Shown here piece after piece: positions 49,858 through 58,410 of a stretch of 64,000 bases of DNA (positions are counted from its first letter, which is position 1; each line of letters begins with the position of its first letter). The DNA lies in the NCBI RefSeq assembly GCF_014897315.1, contig NZ_JABUYL010000001.1:310001-374000 (forward strand), given 5' to 3'. The notes under the pieces are model-generated. The model had not been told where the DNA came from and ran no database searches. It was given only the letters and a program-made list of their open reading frames with translations. The DNA comes from Proteus sp. FME41 (GTDB lineage Bacteria; Pseudomonadota; Gammaproteobacteria; Enterobacterales; Enterobacteriaceae). The position numbers were made by a program, and so were the translations under genes.

Positions 49858-51024
49858 ATGTCTGACTTAGCTATTATCCAAGAAGCCATCGAAGGATCAC
49901 AAAAAAAGGTGCAAGAGCTCTTCGATGCACAGAAGAAAGAAATTGAAGCTACTGGCGCAGTTTCAAAGCAATTACAAACAGATTTAGTCTTAGTTCAAGA
50001 GGAGTTAAAAAAAGCCGGTGAACGTCTGTTTGATTTAGAGCAGAAAGGGGCAACGAGCGCTGATGATCCTAATGCGAAAAAAGATTTTTCTGAGCGAGCA
50101 GCAGAAGCGCTGACAAAATCATGGAATGGGAGTCAGGCTTCTTATGAAGTGAAAACATTTAATAAATCATTAGGCAGTGATGCGAGCTCAGCCGGAGTTC
50201 TCATTCAGCCTATGCAAGTACCGGGTATTATTATGCCGGGTATGCGTCGTTTAGTTATTCGCGATTTATTAGCTCAAGGTCGTATTTCCAGTAACTCACT
50301 GGAATATGTACGTGAAAAACTATTTACCAATAGCGCGGCACCCGTGAAAGAAAAGGCACAAAAGCCAGAATCTAATCTGACGTTTGAAAAACAAACGGCA
50401 AATGTGATCACTATTGCTCATTGGATCCAAGCGTCTCGCCAAGTGATGGATGATGCTGTGCAGTTACAGTCTTACGTTAATAACCGCTTATTGTATGGCT
50501 TAGCATTAGTGGAAGAGGATCAATTACTCAATGGTGACGGTACAGCGGATAATTTGACGGGGATTAATCATGTTGCCACTGCCTATGATACCACGTTGAG
50601 TGCTACGGGCGACACGCATGCTGACCTGATTGCTCATGCCATTTATCAGGTAACAGAATCTGAATTTAGTGCCTCTGGTATTATTTTAAATCCTCGTGAT
50701 TGGCATGCCATTGCGTTAATGAAAGATAAAGAAGGGCGTTATATTTTTGGTGGCCCACAAGCCTTTACTTCAAATGTAATGTGGGGATTACCTGTTGTTC
50801 CAACAAAAGCACAAAAACAAGGTGAGTTTACTGTTGGTGCATTTGATTTGGCGTCTCAAGTATGGGATCGAATGAATGCAGTTATCGAAGTGAGTCGAGA
50901 AGATCGTGATAACTTTGTGAAAAATATGCTGACCATTTTGTGTGAAGAGCGTTTAGCATTAGCCCATTATCGCCCTCAAGCCTTAATTAAAGGGACTTTT
51001 CCAACGTCTGGAAGAAGTGCTTAA
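49858..51024 (+). CDS. Major capsid protein (HK97 fold)
   Basis: 388 aa. N-terminal coiled-coil delta/scaffold domain (about 1-75), then the HK97 fold: GVLIQPMQVPGIIMPGMRRL, AHWIQASRQVMDDAVQLQSYVNNRL, LNGDGT and C-terminal LCEERLALAHYRPQALIKGTF. Last intact head gene; the connector genes expected next are absent. Confidence 0.94.
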   Translation: MSDLAIIQEAIEGSQKKVQELFDAQKKEIEATGAVSKQLQTDLVLVQEELKKAGERLFDLEQKGATSADDPNAKKDFSERAAEALTKSWNGSQASYEVKTFNKSLGSDASSAGVLIQPMQVPGIIMPGMRRLVIRDLLAQGRISSNSLEYVREKLFTNSAAPVKEKAQKPESNLTFEKQTANVITIAHWIQASRQVMDDAVQLQSYVNNRLLYGLALVEEDQLLNGDGTADNLTGINHVATAYDTTLSATGDTHADLIAHAIYQVTESEFSASGIILNPRDWHAIALMKDKEGRYIFGGPQAFTSNVMWGLPVVPTKAQKQGEFTVGAFDLASQVWDRMNAVIEVSREDRDNFVKNMLTILCEERLALAHYRPQALIKGTFPTSGRSA

Positions 51025-51076
51025 GTAATAGGTCGGGGTAGGTAACAATCGATTAGGGCAAGGGTTCTCTAATGCG

Positions 51077-51415
51077 GTGTTTACAGCAGAAGCGGGGAAT
51101 AGCGAAAAAAAACTCGGAGACCGACGACAATTTCAATTGATATTGTCGTCGGCTCTGGGAAAAACGCTCACAGAAATCGAGCAAATGCCTGAAAGCCACT
51201 TGTGTGAATATGAAGCTTTTTATCGCAAACAACCCTTTGGTTTATGGCGAGAGGATTATCGGATGGCACAAGTGGCGCATCTTCTCGCGATGATAAATCG
51301 TGATCCGAAAACGTCTCCGCCGGAATTGATGGATTTTATGCCGATGTGGAAGAAGAAAATCACGGAAGAAGAGGTGTGGGATAACGTCACTGAGAGTGTA
51401 TTGGCCAATCGATAG
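51077..51415 (+). CDS. Tail assembly chaperone T-like (DUF4035-type), probably truncated
   Basis: 112 aa in the open frame. LTEIEQMPESHLCEYEAFYRKQPFG and ...DFMPMW fit lambda T / DUF4035-type tail chaperones. The 5' part looks like the tail end of the preceding chaperone (G); an A-run at 51105-51112 contains the heptamer A AAA AAC, in the phase that would serve a -1 frameshift into this frame. Starts only 53 bp after the capsid stop, so the genes that should precede it are missing. Confidence 0.6.
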   Translation: MFTAEAGNSEKKLGDRRQFQLILSSALGKTLTEIEQMPESHLCEYEAFYRKQPFGLWREDYRMAQVAHLLAMINRDPKTSPPELMDFMPMWKKKITEEEVWDNVTESVLANR

Positions 51416-51433
51416 CCCCACATGAGTGGGGCT
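51412..51433. terminator. Hairpin between T-like gene and yqaE-like gene
   Basis: AGCCCCAC-ATGA-GTGGGGCT, a perfect eight-bp stem between convergent genes. The T tract is poor on the plus strand. Confidence 0.55.
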
Positions 51434-51439
51434 TAATCG

Positions 51440-51631
51440 TTAACCACCGCGAGACATTTTCTCAATTTTTTTATCCGTATTGTATTGAGAAAGGGCATAA
51501 ACCGACCAGATAGCCGCAGGGATCCACCCAATTAAGGTGATTTGTAGGATAAGGCAGAAGATGCCAGCGAATGGGCGACCAATCGTGAAAAATTGTAACC
51601 AAGGTAGTAATAACGCCAGAATAAGTCTCAT
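51440..51631 (-). CDS. YqaE/Pmp3-family small membrane protein
   Basis: 63 aa, two hydrophobic segments (about 3-25 and 27-46) with LLLPWLQFFTIGRPFAGIFC...GWIPAAIWSVYAL, the Pmp3 pattern, and a charged tail. Encoded on the minus strand inside the tail operon at the place where a tape-measure gene should be. Probably expressed from its own promoter in the lysogen. Confidence 0.75.
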   Translation of the reverse strand: MRLILALLLPWLQFFTIGRPFAGIFCLILQITLIGWIPAAIWSVYALSQYNTDKKIEKMSRGG

Positions 51632-51785
51632 AAAACCCCCTCTATTATTCGAAATTTCAGTTTATCAATAATTAAATCAATAGCAAATAACAAGGAATAT
51701 TGCATTTATTCAGGGTGAAAGTTTGCTTTTGTAGTGTTCATACCAAGGATTGAATTTATGGCGGGAGCATTAGGTAGATTAAATA

Positions 51786-52373
51786 TTGGAATGGCCAAAA
51801 GAGGTGATCCCCACACAGGAAAACTGGCAATTATTGAGTAACAGCAAAACCTTTACCTCGCCATTTAATGGAAGTAGCCAGACGGTACGCTTTCCGGGAA
51901 GCCGTTGGCGTTGTGAACTGACATTTAATAATTTAAATGAAGAGAAATCGCGCCAGTTAGAAGCGCTGGTGGCTTCATTGGATGGGATGTCGGGACGAGT
52001 CAAAATAGCCAGTTGGATAAGAAAAGGGCGTTATGGATATGGTTCGCCTCGTATTGCAATACCGAGCCAATTAGGTCATCGGCTAGAAACAAAGGACTGG
52101 AAGCGCAATATGCGCGTGTTACAGCAAGGGGATCGCTTAACAGTGGGCAATGAACTCAAAATGGTGGTGACGGATGTGGTCAGTGATAATCAAGGACGTG
52201 CAAATATTCCTATTTCACCGATGTTAAGAACGTCACCTACCGTCAATGAAATGCTCGAAGTTGAGCGTCCTTTTGGAGTATTTCGGCTCGTTGATAATGA
52301 ACAGGGTAAATTTCAGCATCGTCGCTTGGGGTATACCAATATCACGTTATCTTTTGAGGAGGTGTTGTACTAA
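51786..52373 (+). CDS. Minor tail protein (lambda M/L-like tail-tip module)
   Basis: 195 aa, starting at TTG by the open frame (MEWPKEVIP); the true start is uncertain. Beta-rich with FPGSRWRCELTFNNLNEEKSRQLEALVASLDGMSGR, a pattern seen in tail-tip proteins that lie just before the NlpC-like and J genes. Ends overlapping the next ATG. Confidence 0.65.
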   Translation: MEWPKEVIPTQENWQLLSNSKTFTSPFNGSSQTVRFPGSRWRCELTFNNLNEEKSRQLEALVASLDGMSGRVKIASWIRKGRYGYGSPRIAIPSQLGHRLETKDWKRNMRVLQQGDRLTVGNELKMVVTDVVSDNQGRANIPISPMLRTSPTVNEMLEVERPFGVFRLVDNEQGKFQHRRLGYTNITLSFEEVLY

Positions 52374-52954
52374 TGCAATATCATCCATTTTCTGATGCCA
52401 TGGTCAACGCGATTAATGAGGGGGCTTATATCGTTTTAGCAGCCAGACTCGATTTGAAATCAGGCGTCACCTGTGCGCATACCGGTGTTGGGCAACTGAT
52501 TATTGCGGGGGAAACCTATTTAGGTGTAGGAAGTTTAGGGGAAATCAGTCAGCTAAAAGAGAATAAGACAACCAGTCCTCCACAATTACAGCTTAAATTA
52601 ACGGGTTTTGATAAATCGCTGGTGGGTATGGTGATGAATGAGCAAAGTCGAGGACGCGAAGTCCGATTGATGATGGTCGCCATTGGTGAAGAGGGAAAAC
52701 CGTTGCTTGCTGAAGTCTTATTTGTCGGACAAATCACATCTGTCAATGTGGTGTCTGGCGAAGAAAATGCCGTATGTGTTAATGTTTCTAATCGATTCGA
52801 GCGATGGTCAATCGGGTTACCTGATAGATTCACCGATGAGTCGTGGTCATCTCGAAGACAAGGTGATCGTATCTTTCGTTATGTTGCTCAAATAGCTGAA
52901 CGGGCGATTTATTGGGGCAGCAAGAAAGATGCACCTGCATTTATTTATAAATAA
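52373..52954 (+). CDS. Minor tail protein (DUF2163-like)
   Basis: 193 aa. AARLDLKSGVTCAHTGVGQLIIAGETYLGVGSLGEIS and ...RGREVRLMM resemble tail-tip proteins of the DUF2163/lambda L group. One-base overlap with the preceding gene (coupled). A strong terminator follows. Confidence 0.65.
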   Translation: MQYHPFSDAMVNAINEGAYIVLAARLDLKSGVTCAHTGVGQLIIAGETYLGVGSLGEISQLKENKTTSPPQLQLKLTGFDKSLVGMVMNEQSRGREVRLMMVAIGEEGKPLLAEVLFVGQITSVNVVSGEENAVCVNVSNRFERWSIGLPDRFTDESWSSRRQGDRIFRYVAQIAERAIYWGSKKDAPAFIYK

Positions 52955-52970
52955 TCTTATTGTCTTGTTA

Positions 52971-52992
52971 AACCCACTTTTGTGGGTTTTTT
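52971..52992 (+). terminator. Terminator inside the tail operon
   Basis: AACCCAC-TTTT-GTGGGTT followed by TTTT. Sits between tail genes, so late transcription must read through it with Q-modified polymerase. Confidence 0.85.
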
Positions 52993-53010
52993 GCTATTTA
53001 AGGTCAGTAC

Positions 53011-53409
53011 ATGAAACAACCTAACTGGACACTTAAATTACCTGAAACCATAAGGGCGGCGATGAGTCGCCCTTTTTCATGGGGGGAATTTGATTGTTGT
53101 ATTTTCGCCTCTGAATGTATTTACGCACAATGCGGTTTCTCTCCAATAAGGCCTTATCTCAATCACTATAAAACCAAAGCCGAAGCCTTCAACCTGCTCA
53201 AATCCAAATTTGGCTCCTTAGAGAAAGCCGTATCACGCTATTTCAAGTCCATTGAGATTGAGCGGGTTCAGCGTGGTGACCTCGTACTGTTCAAAGGTGA
53301 GGACGGTGACAGTTTAGCCGTGGTCTGGGCGGGGCATTATTGGGGCGTAACCCCACAAGGTGTGAAGCCAGTGCAGATTAACCCAATCAAAGCGTGGAGA
53401 GTGGAATAA
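53011..53409 (+). CDS. NlpC/P60-like tail-tip protein (DUF6950-like, lambda K position)
   Basis: 132 aa. SWGEFDCCIFASECIYAQCG has the Cys of NlpC/P60-type cysteine peptidases in the usual setting (FDCC), and AGHYWGV supplies a possible catalytic His. Lies directly before J; stop and J ATG overlap by one base. Likely a tail-tip peptidase or assembly factor. Confidence 0.7.
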   Translation: MKQPNWTLKLPETIRAAMSRPFSWGEFDCCIFASECIYAQCGFSPIRPYLNHYKTKAEAFNLLKSKFGSLEKAVSRYFKSIEIERVQRGDLVLFKGEDGDSLAVVWAGHYWGVTPQGVKPVQINPIKAWRVE

Positions 53410-56400
53410 TGGGGGGAAGTGGTGGATTAATTTCAAAAGTCGTGGGTGCAGGCTTAATGATTGCTGGGCTATTTACCGGAGGCGTCACCTCGGCGATGGG
53501 TATGGCACTGATGGCAGCAGGCGTTGCGGTTCAAGTCGCGGGTTCGCTTATCTTTAAGCCTAAACTGCCTTCCATGAATTATCGAGATACCAGTGAACGC
53601 AAACAGATGTTACGTTCATCGTCTGCGCCTGAAACCGTAATTGTCGGAAAAACAGTGATATCGGGTTTGCTTTTCTTCGCCGAAGAAGAAGCGGGGGAAC
53701 AAGATGAAAATGAAAAAATCACACTGGCATTGGCTCTGGCAGGGCACCCCATAGAGAAAATCGGGAAGATTTGGTTGAGTGATGATCTCATTGAGACGTT
53801 TGGTGATAAAGCCTCATGGGAATTACATAACGATAGGAAAAATGCCGATCCCTTTATGCTTAAAAATTGCCCGTCATGGAAAGAGGATATGATTGGTCGA
53901 GGTCTAGCGTGGTTACGTGTGACACTCACGTTTGACCAAGAAAAATTCCCTTATGGATTACCCAATGTGAAATGTGAAGTCTGGGGAAAACATCTGTTTG
54001 ATCCTCGCACTGGGCAAACTGCATGGAGTAATAATGGGGCTTTAGTCATTTTGGATTATTACCGCTATTATTTAAAAGTGCCTGATACGGATATTGATTT
54101 TGACAGCTTTAAACAGGCAGCCGATTTATGTGATGAAAAAGTGAGTCTGCCAGAAGGCGGATTTGAGTCGCGATATACCCTTAATGGTGCCTATGACTTA
54201 AATGAGAGTCCATCCAGTATTTTGGAAGCGATGCACAAATGCATTAATGCCGAACCGACATTCACCGCAGGAAAACACAGTATCCAAATTGGCGCTTATT
54301 ATGGGCCGGCAATAAAAACCATTACCGAATCACAATTGATTGGCACTGTCACTTGTACCCCTGAAACAGGCTTAAAAGACGCGACCAATGCGGTGTATGG
54401 CACATTTATTGATGCCGAACAGTTGTACACAAAAACCGATTTCACGCCTGTGATTGTGGACGAATGGGTGAAAGAGGATGGCTTAGAAATTCGGGAGAAC
54501 ATCGATTATCGTTTTGTTACTAGCCCTTATCAAGCCCAACGATTAGCCCGCCAATATCTTCGCAAAAAGAAAGCAGGAAGACGGGTTCAACTCACGATGA
54601 ACTTAGACGGCTATGCTTATCGTCCCGGGGAAGTTGTGCTTTTAGAATTACCTTCTTTGGGGATTAGTGGGCTGGAATTCCGTATTGCCGAATGGTCTTT
54701 TCATGCTTTAGAGGGTGTGGCTTTAACGTTGGAAGAGGATGGTGCCTATTTATATGAAGATGTGATTGGCAAGCCTTTCGAACGTCCGCCGTTTGTGAGT
54801 TTACCCACAGGTGGTGTTGCTTCACCGATTAATCTTACCTTTGTTCCACTTGCTGTCAGTGACATCGTGCAAGGTACGCTTTCTTGGCAGAATGTGGCGT
54901 CTGATGTACGTTATAACACCGTTACTATTCTCCAAGAAGGCAATGTTATTCAATCTATTCAGGTGCCGGCTGAGCGTGTTGATATTAACGGATTAGCGCG
55001 AGGGACTTATCGTGTTGAAGTCAGAGCAACAAATGTTGCCGGTGCGATGTCGGCACCCGCTATCAGTGACTTTGCCATTCAAGCACCACCGCCTCCTGAA
55101 CATATTGATGTTACCTCTGGCTTATTTAATCTGACTGTTGTACCGAAACAAGGCGATAGTGCTGTCTTTGGTTATACCTTTGAATTTTGGTTTAGTGAGG
55201 AAAAGCTCGCTGATCTTTCTGAAAATGAAGTGATCACCAAAACAAATAAAGTTGGCCAAGGGAATTTCTGGACGCAAGAGAATTTACAAGCAGGGCATAC
55301 GTATTATTTTTATGTTCGAACAATCAACAGCTATGGTAAATCACCGTTTGTGGAAGCTTATGGTGTTTGCTCTTCTCAAACCGATTTAATTCTTGAAGAA
55401 TTAGCTGGGCAAATTAGTCGAGATCAACTCGCACAAGACCTATTGGGTGAAATTAACAGCAAAGCTAACCAATCAGCTGTTGTTGAATTAAACACGCAAG
55501 TGAAAGCAAACCATGATGCGATTTTAGCGGAGCAAGTTGCGCGAGGAGCGGTAATTAACCAAGAGCAACAAGCTCGCGCTGAAGCTGATAAAACGGAGGC
55601 TCAACAACGCCAATTCTTAGCCACTCAACTTCGTGGTGACTATACCGGAAATGATTTATCGAAAGTCACCGCAGGACTTATCTCCGCCGAGAAGCAAGCG
55701 CGAGTTACAGGTGACCAAGCGGAAGCTAAAGCCAGACAATCATTGGAAACACGGATGAATGGGAATGTTTCTGCGATTAATAAGTCACTAGAAACCCTCA
55801 CCTCGAAACAGCAAGCACAAACGCAAGAGATTTCAACGCTCAATTCAAATTTGAAAGGGAAAGCCGATAGCAGTGCGGTTAATGCGTTAAATACGCGAGT
55901 ATCTAAGATTGATGGCAAAGTGACGTCTGCAGCCTCACAGGTACAAACGTTATCCAGCAAATTAGATACAGTGAAAGCCGATTTAATGGAGTCTGTGGTG
56001 GTGGATTTAGATTTATCAAAACTCAATGAAAACACCTATTATCCAATTATTTTGCCATTAGCGACCTCTCGTCGTTATGCCTTTAAGGTCTTTAGAACCT
56101 TAGGGCAATATTCAGACAATAAACCCAGCTATGCGACTCACAGCACTAAAGGCTTTGCCATGATTGTGGAATGGCAAGTCAGTGGTTCTGGATGGGGAAC
56201 TCAGTCTGAAAACCGCATCATTGATAATTTTGATTGGCGATGGACAAATCAATCTCCTGTGATGGGGCCAGCTCAATTAATAAATGGTTCCGTGGAATAT
56301 ATTTATTTGCGGGGAGGGGCAAAATATCAGTTAACTAAACACAAGAGTGTTAACCATCAAATTATCACCAGCACTTACACCACTAACAAACAATCGGTGG

Positions 56401-57071
56401 CACCAAAAGGGTTTGTGGCGAATGAAGTACCTAAATCCAGCGAACAGACAGCCAATGCAACGGCGAATGCGGTAAGCCAACTCGAAACCAAAGTGACCGA
56501 GGTTTCAGGTAAGGTGACCTCGACCGTTCAGCAAATCACTCGTTTAGAAAGCCAAGTGGGTACAAGTTCAGCCAAAATCGAACAAACTTCGAAAGTGGTC
56601 ACAGACATAAATGGTAAAATTTCGGCATCATGGACAATGAAAGTCCAACAAGATAGCAAAGGGAATAAAGTCATTACTGGCATTGGCTTAGGATTTAATG
56701 CACAAGGAAATAGTCAATTTCTGGTTAATGCCCAAAACTTTGCAGTGATATCGTCATTAAACGGCAAAGTGGTGACACCGTTTGTGATCCAAAATGGACA
56801 AGCTTTTTTCAATGATGCGTTATTTAGCAAGGCAACTATTGATAAATTATCAGTAGGTAAAAAAATCACATCCACTAATTATTCAGCGGGCAAGAAAGGA
56901 TTTAATATTGATGCCACAACAGGGAATGTGGAATTAAATGATGCAGTATTTCGTGGACGGTTAGATATTAACTCAGGAGGAACAAAAGGGCGGTTAGTGA
57001 TCACGAATAATACTATTTATGTTTACGATGAAAACAATCAGTTAGCGGCAAAAATAGGTTATTTAGGGTAG
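53409..57071 (+). CDS. Host-specificity tail-tip protein J
   Basis: 1220 aa. Order: hydrophobic Gly/Ala-rich N-terminus (about 1-45), phage-tail structural domain (about 80-470), fibronectin III-like repeats (about 480-680), a long coiled coil with repeats such as LNTQVKAN, EQQARAEADKTEAQQR and TRVSKIDGKVTSAAS (about 680-880 and 1010-1060), and a C-terminal DUF1983-like beta domain. Contacts the cell-surface receptor. The frame is intact despite the deletions upstream. Confidence 0.93.
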   Translation: MGGSGGLISKVVGAGLMIAGLFTGGVTSAMGMALMAAGVAVQVAGSLIFKPKLPSMNYRDTSERKQMLRSSSAPETVIVGKTVISGLLFFAEEEAGEQDENEKITLALALAGHPIEKIGKIWLSDDLIETFGDKASWELHNDRKNADPFMLKNCPSWKEDMIGRGLAWLRVTLTFDQEKFPYGLPNVKCEVWGKHLFDPRTGQTAWSNNGALVILDYYRYYLKVPDTDIDFDSFKQAADLCDEKVSLPEGGFESRYTLNGAYDLNESPSSILEAMHKCINAEPTFTAGKHSIQIGAYYGPAIKTITESQLIGTVTCTPETGLKDATNAVYGTFIDAEQLYTKTDFTPVIVDEWVKEDGLEIRENIDYRFVTSPYQAQRLARQYLRKKKAGRRVQLTMNLDGYAYRPGEVVLLELPSLGISGLEFRIAEWSFHALEGVALTLEEDGAYLYEDVIGKPFERPPFVSLPTGGVASPINLTFVPLAVSDIVQGTLSWQNVASDVRYNTVTILQEGNVIQSIQVPAERVDINGLARGTYRVEVRATNVAGAMSAPAISDFAIQAPPPPEHIDVTSGLFNLTVVPKQGDSAVFGYTFEFWFSEEKLADLSENEVITKTNKVGQGNFWTQENLQAGHTYYFYVRTINSYGKSPFVEAYGVCSSQTDLILEELAGQISRDQLAQDLLGEINSKANQSAVVELNTQVKANHDAILAEQVARGAVINQEQQARAEADKTEAQQRQFLATQLRGDYTGNDLSKVTAGLISAEKQARVTGDQAEAKARQSLETRMNGNVSAINKSLETLTSKQQAQTQEISTLNSNLKGKADSSAVNALNTRVSKIDGKVTSAASQVQTLSSKLDTVKADLMESVVVDLDLSKLNENTYYPIILPLATSRRYAFKVFRTLGQYSDNKPSYATHSTKGFAMIVEWQVSGSGWGTQSENRIIDNFDWRWTNQSPVMGPAQLINGSVEYIYLRGGAKYQLTKHKSVNHQIITSTYTTNKQSVAPKGFVANEVPKSSEQTANATANAVSQLETKVTEVSGKVTSTVQQITRLESQVGTSSAKIEQTSKVVTDINGKISASWTMKVQQDSKGNKVITGIGLGFNAQGNSQFLVNAQNFAVISSLNGKVVTPFVIQNGQAFFNDALFSKATIDKLSVGKKITSTNYSAGKKGFNIDATTGNVELNDAVFRGRLDINSGGTKGRLVITNNTIYVYDENNQLAAKIGYLG

Positions 57072-57074
57072 CGT

Positions 57075-57326
57075 ATGAAGTTTATTGTTTTAATTACAGC
57101 ATTATTATTGTCAGGGTGTACCTCTGGATATAAGAAAGTTGATTGCCAAGGTGTTTACCAAATAAAAACTTTTCATTATCAACAACCTGTATTAGTAAAG
57201 TTTGATAAAAAGAGAGAAACCATTAAAGGGCCTCTTTATCATGCTGTACCTCAATTAGGATTTAAATTCTTGGGAGGATGGGTATCTCCTGATGCCGTAG
57301 AGGATTTCTCATGTCGTGGGGAATAG
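57075..57326 (+). CDS. Small lipoprotein after J (Cor-like superinfection exclusion candidate)
   Basis: 83 aa. Signal peptide with lipobox LLLSGC and a 67-residue mature part with two cysteines (VDCQGVY; DFSCRGE). It follows J by 3 bases. The phage N15/phi80 Cor lipoproteins, which block FhuA-dependent phage adsorption, occupy this place. Assigned by position and architecture, not by strong sequence match. Confidence 0.55.
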   Translation: MKFIVLITALLLSGCTSGYKKVDCQGVYQIKTFHYQQPVLVKFDKKRETIKGPLYHAVPQLGFKFLGGWVSPDAVEDFSCRGE

Positions 57327-57574
57327 AAATATATGAAAAAGGGAAACCAATAAAAATCACAGGGCGTTCGTTTATTTTTGACCAAATAGCGGTCACTCAA
57401 AATGGCAGTAAAACTTATAATAATATTCCTAAAGGGCGGTCATTGGCCGCCTATATTGTAGCTAGAAATCGAGGATCTTATTTCACTGTTAGAGTCGAGA
57501 ATAATAAAATCTCGTGGAATTCTCTACGTGGTAGTCAATCGATTAATGGAATTATTATGGTACTAATTAAATGA
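57311..57574 (+). CDS. Tail-associated protein with WGIxIY motif
   Basis: 87 aa, beta-rich, opening SWGIEIYEKGKPI. Overlaps the lipoprotein stop by 16 bases and the next gene by 4 (ATGA). Related at its start to the C-terminal half of the next protein (KWGIQIYHKG). Function unknown; a tail fibre accessory or receptor-binding protein is likely from position. Confidence 0.6.
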   Translation: MSWGIEIYEKGKPIKITGRSFIFDQIAVTQNGSKTYNNIPKGRSLAAYIVARNRGSYFTVRVENNKISWNSLRGSQSINGIIMVLIK

Positions 57575-58212
57575 GTAAATATGGTGCATTATTTTTTAAT
57601 CAGGGCATTACCGAAGAATTAACACCCTATGAATCAGCCGTATTTTTAAAAAAGATAAAAACTAAGCCAGGGCTAATTAAAGTTATCGAAGGTAATAATA
57701 ACGCAGTGCCACTTATTTTTATTCGAGTTCTTAATTCCTCTAATCCATCATTAAGTGGATTATCTGAAGTAATTTATGAGAACAATGCGTGGTGTGTGAA
57801 TTTAATCGATACTATTCAAGGTAATTCAGCAGAATATGAGCTCTATGTATTTGTGAAGTCTTCTTATCATATTTCACTTCACCCTCAAAAATGGGGGATT
57901 CAAATCTATCATAAAGGTGTTATTACACACGCTTCAAGCCAAAGACCACTTAATTTATTAGAGGGAAATAACTTTGTACTCACAGGAAATAATTGGAATG
58001 GTGTGGATGTCGGATGCCCTTGTGCGGTATTAATCACAACAATAGGGCAGATTGGTATGATGGATTCGATGGGAGGAAAAACGATTAGAGTAACTCTTTG
58101 TGGCCGAGGTAACCGTATTATTCCTCATTCCATGATAGTTTCAGGACAGATGTCAACAACCTCATTAGGTAAGCAGTATTTTTATATTGATGTGAGGGAG
58201 TATGGTGGGTAG
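57571..58212 (+). CDS. Tail-associated protein (DUF6453-like)
   Basis: 213 aa, soluble, beta-rich. The N-terminal half (MSKYGALFFNQGITEELTPY) and a C-terminal half beginning KWGIQIYHKG look like repeated beta domains. Last gene of the late operon. I recall such proteins (DUF6453) in J-adjacent positions of enterobacterial prophages; the role is unknown. Confidence 0.6.
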   Translation: MSKYGALFFNQGITEELTPYESAVFLKKIKTKPGLIKVIEGNNNAVPLIFIRVLNSSNPSLSGLSEVIYENNAWCVNLIDTIQGNSAEYELYVFVKSSYHISLHPQKWGIQIYHKGVITHASSQRPLNLLEGNNFVLTGNNWNGVDVGCPCAVLITTIGQIGMMDSMGGKTIRVTLCGRGNRIIPHSMIVSGQMSTTSLGKQYFYIDVREYGG

Positions 58213-58410
58213 AAAGAGTTTAGTTAATGAATGTAAAAAACGATCTAAATGGTTTGTTTTATATGTAAAAACAAAAGTAATTTATGAAATTCAAGAAAAA
58301 AAAGATATTAATAAAAATATATAGCAATAATGAAGGGAATGATGATATAGTCATTGACTATTTAAATTATATGCAATTAAGTAAGCCACCAAATGTCAGG
58401 TGGCAATTAT

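Noticed and set aside
51759-51842. 27-aa open frame (MAGALGRLNIGMAKRGDP...) with AAGGA upstream, overlapping the minor tail gene start
   Set aside because: It could be a relic of a tail gene or a leader peptide, but it is too short to support either.
58202-58324. 40-aa open frame overlapping the end of the last tail gene
   Set aside because: Poly-lysine-type composition, no family, no ribosome binding site of note.
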